Source: Rhodospirillaceae bacterium UBA1479
Lineage (GTDB): Bacteria; Pseudomonadota; Alphaproteobacteria; Rhodospirillales; Casp-alpha2
Reading direction: 5' to 3'
NCBI GenBank assembly: GCA_002325375.1
Contig: DCRZ01000012.1
Span: 124,387-188,386 of the forward strand
Length of the DNA: 64,000 nucleotides
The position numbers were made by a program, and so were the translations under genes. This document shows, one piece after another, positions 62,412-64,000 of this stretch; position 1 is the stretch's first letter, and each line of letters begins with the position of its first letter. Below the pieces are notes generated by a model that ran no database searches, was not told the DNA's origin, and was given only the letters and a program-made list of their open reading frames with translations.

Positions 62412-63326
62412 CTACAAAGAAGGGTGCCAAAGGGAGAACACGCCGTCAAGTCTAAGTCGTTCTGAAAACAATGCTTTTTGCAGCTGCGATGTAAGGGCGT
62501 CGCGCCACGGCAGGGGCTCGTCCGTCAACTTGAGGTCGCGCAGGGGCAGGTCGCGGGCCACGCCATGGGCCGAGGCAAGCCAGTCGAGAGCCTGATCCTC
62601 GTCGCCGATGGCATCGACCAGGCCGTTGTTCTTGGCCGTGAGGCCCGAGTAGACGCGCCCGTCGGCCAGCGCCACGACCTTGTCGCGCGGCATCTTGCGG
62701 CGGTCCGCGACCATGTCGACGAACTGCCCGTAAAGTTCCATCAGCATGTCCTGGGTCGCCTCACGGGCGGGATCGCTGAGGCGCTCAAACGGATTGGGCT
62801 GGGCCTTCATCGGCCCGCTTTTGAACACTTCCGGCTTGATGCCGAGCTTGTCCAACAGCTGCGTCACGTCCGCGGTCTGCAGGATCACCCCGATCGATCC
62901 GGTCAGCGTGCCGCGCCGCGCCACCACATGGTCCGCCGCGATGGCGACCATATAGCCGGCCGAGGTCGCGGTGCCGCCCATGACGGCGACGGTCGGCTTT
63001 TTGTCGGCGACCCGGCGCAGCGCCGTGAACAGGGCCTCGCCGCCGACGAAGGTGCCGCCCGGGGAATCGACCCGGACCACCACCGCCTTGACGTCGTCGC
63101 GCGCGGCCAGGTCCTTGATCGCGCGGCTGCGTTCGTCGTCGTCGAAGATGATTCCGTCGATGGTGATGCGCGCGACATGGTCGCGGGTGATAAAATCCGC
63201 CCCGCCGAACCGTCCGGCGGCGGCCACGACCAGGCCCGCGAAGGCCGCCAGGGCAACCAGGCGCCAGAAGGTCAGGGCGCGTTTGAGGCGGCGGCGGTCG
63301 AAAATCATGTCGGCGTCAAGGCTCAT
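62412..63326 (-). CDS. sppA: Signal peptide peptidase SppA (short form)
   Basis: A 304-residue membrane protease degrading cleaved signal peptides. I start it at ATG 63326; ATG 63308 is an alternative. One membrane anchor (about 20-38) precedes the protease domain. That domain has RVDSPGGT (about 85-92), the nucleophile Ser122 in TATSAGYM, GTLTGSIGV, and the general base Lys174 in SGPMKAQPNPF. It has one protease domain, as in the 36-kDa type. A terminator separates it from rpsA. Confidence 0.93.
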   Translation of the reverse strand: MSLDADMIFDRRRLKRALTFWRLVALAAFAGLVVAAAGRFGGADFITRDHVARITIDGIIFDDDERSRAIKDLAARDDVKAVVVRVDSPGGTFVGGEALFTALRRVADKKPTVAVMGGTATSAGYMVAIAADHVVARRGTLTGSIGVILQTADVTQLLDKLGIKPEVFKSGPMKAQPNPFERLSDPAREATQDMLMELYGQFVDMVADRRKMPRDKVVALADGRVYSGLTAKNNGLVDAIGDEDQALDWLASAHGVARDLPLRDLKLTDEPLPWRDALTSQLQKALFSERLRLDGVFSLWHPSL

Positions 63327-63366
63327 GGCGGGGCGGGCATCCGTCAAAAATTCGCTGTGACCGGGC

Positions 63367-63403
63367 AAAAGAAAACCGGGAGCCCCCTTGCGAGAGTTCC
63401 CGG
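63367..63403 (-). terminator. Rho-independent terminator of rpsA
   Basis: On the minus strand the stem CCGGGA (63403-63398) pairs with TCCCGG (63381-63376), with partial pairing inside, and is followed by TTTTCTTTT (63375-63367). It sits just after rpsA and before sppA. Confidence 0.8.
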
Positions 63404-63449
63404 CCAATGTATCACGCCCGCCCTAAGGCAGGGCAACGGGAAAGGCGGG

Positions 63450-64000
63450 TTATTCCGCGCCTTCTTCCGCTTCTTCGGTTTCGTCTTTCTTGGCGGCCTT
63501 TTTCTTGGCGGCGGCCTTTTTCGGCTTTTCGTCGTCGCCTTCGGCAGCGGCCTGCGCCTGCTTTTCCTTCAAAGCAGCGCCCAGGATGTCGCCGAGAGAA
63601 GCACCGGAATCGGACGAGCCGTATTCCTGCATGGCCTTCTTCTCTTCCTCGACCTCAAGGGCCTTGATGGACAGCGACAGCTTGCGGCCGGACTTGTCGA
63701 TCTGGGTGATCTTGGCGTCGACCTTTTCGCCGGCGGCGAAGCGGTCGGGGCGCTGTTCGGAACGATCACGCGACAGGTCGGACTTGCGGATGAAGCCGAG
63801 CACGGCGTCATTGACCATGACCTCGACACCGCCGTCGTTGGTCTGGGTCACCGTGCAGGTCACGACGGAGCCCTTCTTCAGGCCTTCCATCGCACCTTCG
63901 GTCGGATCACCGGAAAGCTGCTTGATGCCGAGCGAGACGCGTTCCTTGTCGACGTCGACGTCCAGCACCTTGGCCTTCACCATGTCGCCCTTGGTGTAGT
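63450..64000 (-). CDS. rpsA: 30S ribosomal protein S1, C-terminal part (5' end outside the window)
   Basis: The frame is open to the window edge, encoding 183 residues here. The end of one S1 RNA-binding repeat (GDMVKAKVLDVDVDKERV, shortened VKAKVLDVD, then RVSLGIKQL) is followed by the last repeat (about 63650-63880; GFIRKSDLSRDR, KVDAKITQID). An acidic/Lys-rich tail (PKKAAAKKKAAKK, then EEAEEGAE) closes the protein. The sppA-ihfB neighbours downstream match rpsA context. The real start lies beyond position 64000. Confidence 0.95.
   Translation of the reverse strand, partial: YTKGDMVKAKVLDVDVDKERVSLGIKQLSGDPTEGAMEGLKKGSVVTCTVTQTNDGGVEVMVNDAVLGFIRKSDLSRDRSEQRPDRFAAGEKVDAKITQIDKSGRKLSLSIKALEVEEEKKAMQEYGSSDSGASLGDILGAALKEKQAQAAAEGDDEKPKKAAAKKKAAKKDETEEAEEGAE

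Overview
This 64 kb window is chromosomal DNA from a GC-rich alphaproteobacterium. It most resembles the Rhodospirillales, judged from gene order and family content because no 16S gene is present. Pointers are the pckA / chvI-chvG / hprK-rapZ / ptsIIA-ptsH-ptsI / ahcY neighbourhood, the amgK-murU-addB-addA-trxA run, the rpsA-sppA-ihfB-lapA-pyrF-trpFBA-accD-folC run, and a tandem pair of PAS_5-type proteins. Coding density is high, many junctions are ATGA, GTGA or TAATG overlaps, and most content is housekeeping. I saw no phage, insertion sequence, CRISPR array, tRNA or rRNA.

Layout. 1-12570: the 3' part of nudC, a membrane PAS histidine kinase, a cupin, DUF983-pheA, a divergent membrane cytochrome c (cycM-like), a hisN-type phosphatase, then a complete yejABEF peptide importer ending in ghrA. 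12685-19794: uppP (minus), then gltBD (plus), the glutamate synthase. 19808-24348: an accessory stretch with two tandem PAS_5 proteins, a three-gene operon (glutamine-amidotransferase-like hydrolase, beta-hydroxyacid dehydrogenase, DUF423), an unrecognised protein behind a Fur-like palindrome, and a secreted LPPGL-repeat protein. 24471-28410: pckA, a HugZ-like protein and the cobalt transporter pair cbtB-cbtA behind a well-preserved cobalamin riboswitch.

28645-40406: chvI-chvG, a methyltransferase and an atypical SDR, then short-form hprK, rapZ, an EIIA-Man protein, HPr and EI. This looks like a regulatory phosphotransferase chain with no sugar permease in the window. An alpha/beta hydrolase, a haloacid dehalogenase and ahcY with a clear terminator follow. 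40445-54427: a multi-PAS membrane protein at a DivL-like position but without kinase domains, hspQ, a diheme cytochrome and a thioredoxin-reductase-like FNR, tsaE, the cell-wall recycling pair amgK-murU, addB-addA, trxA and gloB. 54441-64000 (minus): a CDF-type metal transporter with its ArsR/SmtB regulator, folC, accD, trpA, trpB, trpF, pyrF, lapA, ihfB, sppA and the 3' part of rpsA.

How it fits together. Central C/N metabolism (gltBD, pckA, PTS chain, ChvGI), methyl-cycle maintenance (ahcY), aromatic amino acid synthesis (pheA, trpFBA) and envelope recycling (uppP, amgK-murU, yej importer) dominate. The most unusual points are the cobalamin riboswitch with a visible Shine-Dalgarno-sequestering stem, the kinase-less DivL-position protein, an SDR whose Ser-Tyr-Lys triad is replaced, a Fur-like site before an unknown gene, and a compact CDF/ArsR metal module with an uncommon metal site. 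I found no large undescribed multi-gene system; the candidates for novelty are single genes and RNA or DNA elements.
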